The notes beneath the pieces are model-generated. The model was not told where the DNA came from, ran no database searches, and worked only from the letters and a program-made list of their open reading frames with translations. Shown one piece after another: positions 6,435 to 7,569 of a stretch of 7,569 nt of DNA. The first letter of the stretch is position 1; each line of letters starts with the position of its first letter. The DNA is from JAATFY01 sp049276515. Its GTDB lineage: Bacteria; Pseudomonadota; Alphaproteobacteria; UBA9219. Location: positions 1 through 7,569 of the forward strand of contig JBASWO010000181.1 of assembly GCA_049276515.1 (NCBI GenBank), in the 5' to 3' direction. A program made the translations under genes and the position numbers.

Positions 6435-7164
6435 CGTGACGGCTTCACGTCTCGAATCTGACCCCTCCTCTTTTGCCGCGACCATTGCTGATAATGGCTT
6501 CGCTTTCGTGCCGGCTGATGGCATGCATGCTCTTTTAGAAGAAACGGGGCCTCTTTCGGATTGGGATTTGTTTGCCGAAAGCTGGGAAGATTTAGCGACT
6601 GATACCTATATGGCCGATCAAGGGCGCTACCGTAAGCGTCGCTACGCCGTTTATAAGACGGATGGCAAAACAGTGACGCGGCAAGCGCATCAGCCTCATT
6701 TTCAGGATGTTCACTATAATGCTCTTAATGGTGGTGTTGAGCGCTGGTTTGAGCCGATCAAGGAAGAAATTGGTGTTAGCACCAGTTTGAAAACTATTTT
6801 GACATTCTGCTGCCGTCTCTTTGGATCCTTAGCGTCCCACACAGCATGGCATATTGAGACACACCAATTTCGGATTGAAGCCAAAGCAGGTGAGCAAGGC
6901 CAGCCAACGCCTGAAGGCCTACATCGCGATGGGAGGGATTACGTTCTTGTGCTTCTTATCCACCGCGAAAACATCCAAAGTGGCGAGACCAGTATTCATG
7001 ATTTAAATAAAAAACAGCTGGGTAGCTTTACACTAACCTATCCGTTTGATGCCGCTCTCGTTGATGATAACCGCGTCTATCATGGCGTAACGGCCGTCAC
7101 ACCGCTTGATCCCAGCTTGCCAGCCTACCGTGATGTGCTCGTCGTAACTTTTAAGGCACTTTAA
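6427..7164 (+). CDS. 2OG-Fe(II) dioxygenase family protein (PF10014 type, possible amino-acid hydroxylase)
   Basis: This soluble protein of 245 residues resembles the 2OG-Fe dioxygenase family that includes the Bacillus L-isoleucine 4-hydroxylase IDO. Family members couple oxidation of 2-oxoglutarate to hydroxylation of a substrate, often a free amino acid. The iron-binding triad is visible: HRDG (His166 and Asp168) and VYHGV (His219). Arg235 in YRDVLVVTF suits the 2-oxoglutarate carboxylate. Other family-like stretches are RKRRYAVY (69-76), WHIETHQFRI (141-150) and GETSIHD (186-192). The substrate cannot be read from sequence. I chose ATG 6427, which overlaps the gyrB end by 8 bp; a TTG at 6424 is an alternative. 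No Shine-Dalgarno site is visible, so translation probably depends on ribosomes finishing gyrB. Its stop codon overlaps that of the convergent gene. Confidence 0.82.
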   Translation: MRDVTASRLESDPSSFAATIADNGFAFVPADGMHALLEETGPLSDWDLFAESWEDLATDTYMADQGRYRKRRYAVYKTDGKTVTRQAHQPHFQDVHYNALNGGVERWFEPIKEEIGVSTSLKTILTFCCRLFGSLASHTAWHIETHQFRIEAKAGEQGQPTPEGLHRDGRDYVLVLLIHRENIQSGETSIHDLNKKQLGSFTLTYPFDAALVDDNRVYHGVTAVTPLDPSLPAYRDVLVVTFKAL

Positions 7165-7454
7165 GCAGCTTGGAGTTCCAAACCACGAACAGCAATGGCG
7201 TATGAGAGCGCTGCTACTCGGGCAGCATCCTGATCATAACTGGCTACTTTCTCAAGAATCGCATCTGCAAGCTCGTTAGCACCCAAATCTTTTCTGCCTG
7301 TCAGTTCTAAAAGAACTTCGGTTGAGATATAGGGGCTTCTTACTTGAGGATACCCCATACCATTGATGGATGGCTTGGATTGGGTTAAATCGTTTTTGGC
7401 TGAAACCAACAACTCAGGTAGTGAGTCAGCATTGATCTCTCTTAAAATGGACAT
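7161..7454 (-). CDS. Hypothetical protein, small acidic, mostly helical
   Basis: I do not recognise this protein of 97 residues. It looks like a genuine gene because GGAGAG (7461-7466, reverse strand) sits six bases before the ATG and the reading frame fills the space up to the neighbouring stop. The chain has 13 acidic and 9 basic residues and no cysteine, signal peptide or membrane segment. An N-terminal helix (about 9-24) leads to a Pro/Gly-containing linker (SKPSINGMGYPQVRSPY, 26-42). Two helices follow (about 44-53 and 58-91, the latter alanine-rich: ELADAILEKVASYDQDAARVAALSYAIAVRGLELQ). This suits a small cytosolic helical or oligomerising protein. It is convergent with the dioxygenase gene, and their stops share TTAA (7161-7164). 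It has its own promoter candidate and inverted repeats upstream. Confidence 0.65.
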   Translation of the reverse strand: MSILREINADSLPELLVSAKNDLTQSKPSINGMGYPQVRSPYISTEVLLELTGRKDLGANELADAILEKVASYDQDAARVAALSYAIAVRGLELQAA

Positions 7455-7480
7455 GAATATCTCTCCATCATTATGACGCG

Positions 7481-7509
7481 ATAAAACACGTTTTTGAGGT
7501 ACGAGTCAC
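7481..7509 (-). promoter_or_regulatory. Promoter candidate for the reverse-strand hypothetical gene
   Basis: On the reverse strand, GTGACT (7509-7504) and TTTTAT (7486-7481) match the -35 and -10 consensus at four of six positions each, separated by 17 bp. Transcription would start near 7474, leaving about 20 nt before the ATG at 7454, enough for the GGAGAG site. A nearer CATAAT at 7475-7470 would place the start inside the ribosome binding site, so it is less likely. Confidence 0.3.
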
Positions 7510-7541
7510 TCGAAAACGACTGTTTTTAACTTTCAAAAAAC
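7483..7541. repeat. Cluster of short perfect inverted repeats
   Basis: Four dyads lie in 59 bp. AAAAC-AC-GTTTT is at 7483-7494, CGAGT-C-ACTCG at 7502-7512 and AAAAC-GACT-GTTTT at 7513-7526. GTTTTT (7522-7527) can also pair with AAAAAC (7536-7541). The two AAAAC/GTTTT dyads start exactly 30 bp apart, close to three helical turns. The first dyad and the CGAGT dyad overlap the promoter candidate, as operators often do. No protein-binding family is recognised. Confidence 0.4.
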
Positions 7542-7569
7542 AAGCTTTTCCCATTTTTATTCTTAAGAC

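Noticed and set aside
6956..6964. DnaA box (TTATCCACC)
   Set aside because: A single copy with a mismatch inside a coding region; no cluster of boxes, AT-rich unwinding element or origin genes are present.

Overview
The window looks like chromosomal DNA of an alphaproteobacterium with moderate GC content. The evidence is the GyrB sequence type (816 residues, with the Gram-negative insert in the TOPRIM half), a PA0069-type radical SAM protein close to alphaproteobacterial forms, and a stand-alone ProXp-ala/PrdX editing protein of the kind studied in Caulobacter. I cannot assign a genus. I see no mobile element, CRISPR array, rRNA, tRNA or phage gene.

Layout. Bases 1-278 hold a possible 3' tail of an upstream gene (frame unclear), then non-coding DNA with an extended -10 promoter candidate. 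A PA0069-family radical SAM gene follows (279-1373, +). After a 172-bp gap, three closely packed + strand genes form a probable operon: a small outer-membrane beta-barrel protein (1546-2196), the EF-P lysine ligase epmA (2208-3257) and the Ala-tRNA(Pro) editing protein prdX/ProXp-ala (3257-3760). The last two overlap by one base (TAATG). A 223-bp gap with several small hairpins separates this group from gyrB (3984-6434, +). The start of a PF10014-type 2-oxoglutarate/Fe(II) dioxygenase gene (6427-7164, +) lies inside the last codons of gyrB. A small unrecognised gene (7161-7454, -) converges on it, and the two stop codons share the palindrome TTAA. The right end (7455-7569) is the AT-rich upstream region of that small gene, with a cluster of inverted repeats over a possible promoter.

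How the genes fit together. EpmA activates EF-P, which rescues ribosomes stalled on proline runs. ProXp-ala removes alanine wrongly loaded on tRNA(Pro). Their coupled translation makes a small proline-decoding module, and this is the clearest functional link in the window. The gyrB-dioxygenase overlap suggests co-expression rather than a shared pathway. Most of the window is ordinary housekeeping DNA. The least understood parts are the dioxygenase, the 97-residue protein with its inverted-repeat upstream region, and the barrel protein leading the epmA operon. I found no convincing evidence of a wholly new system.
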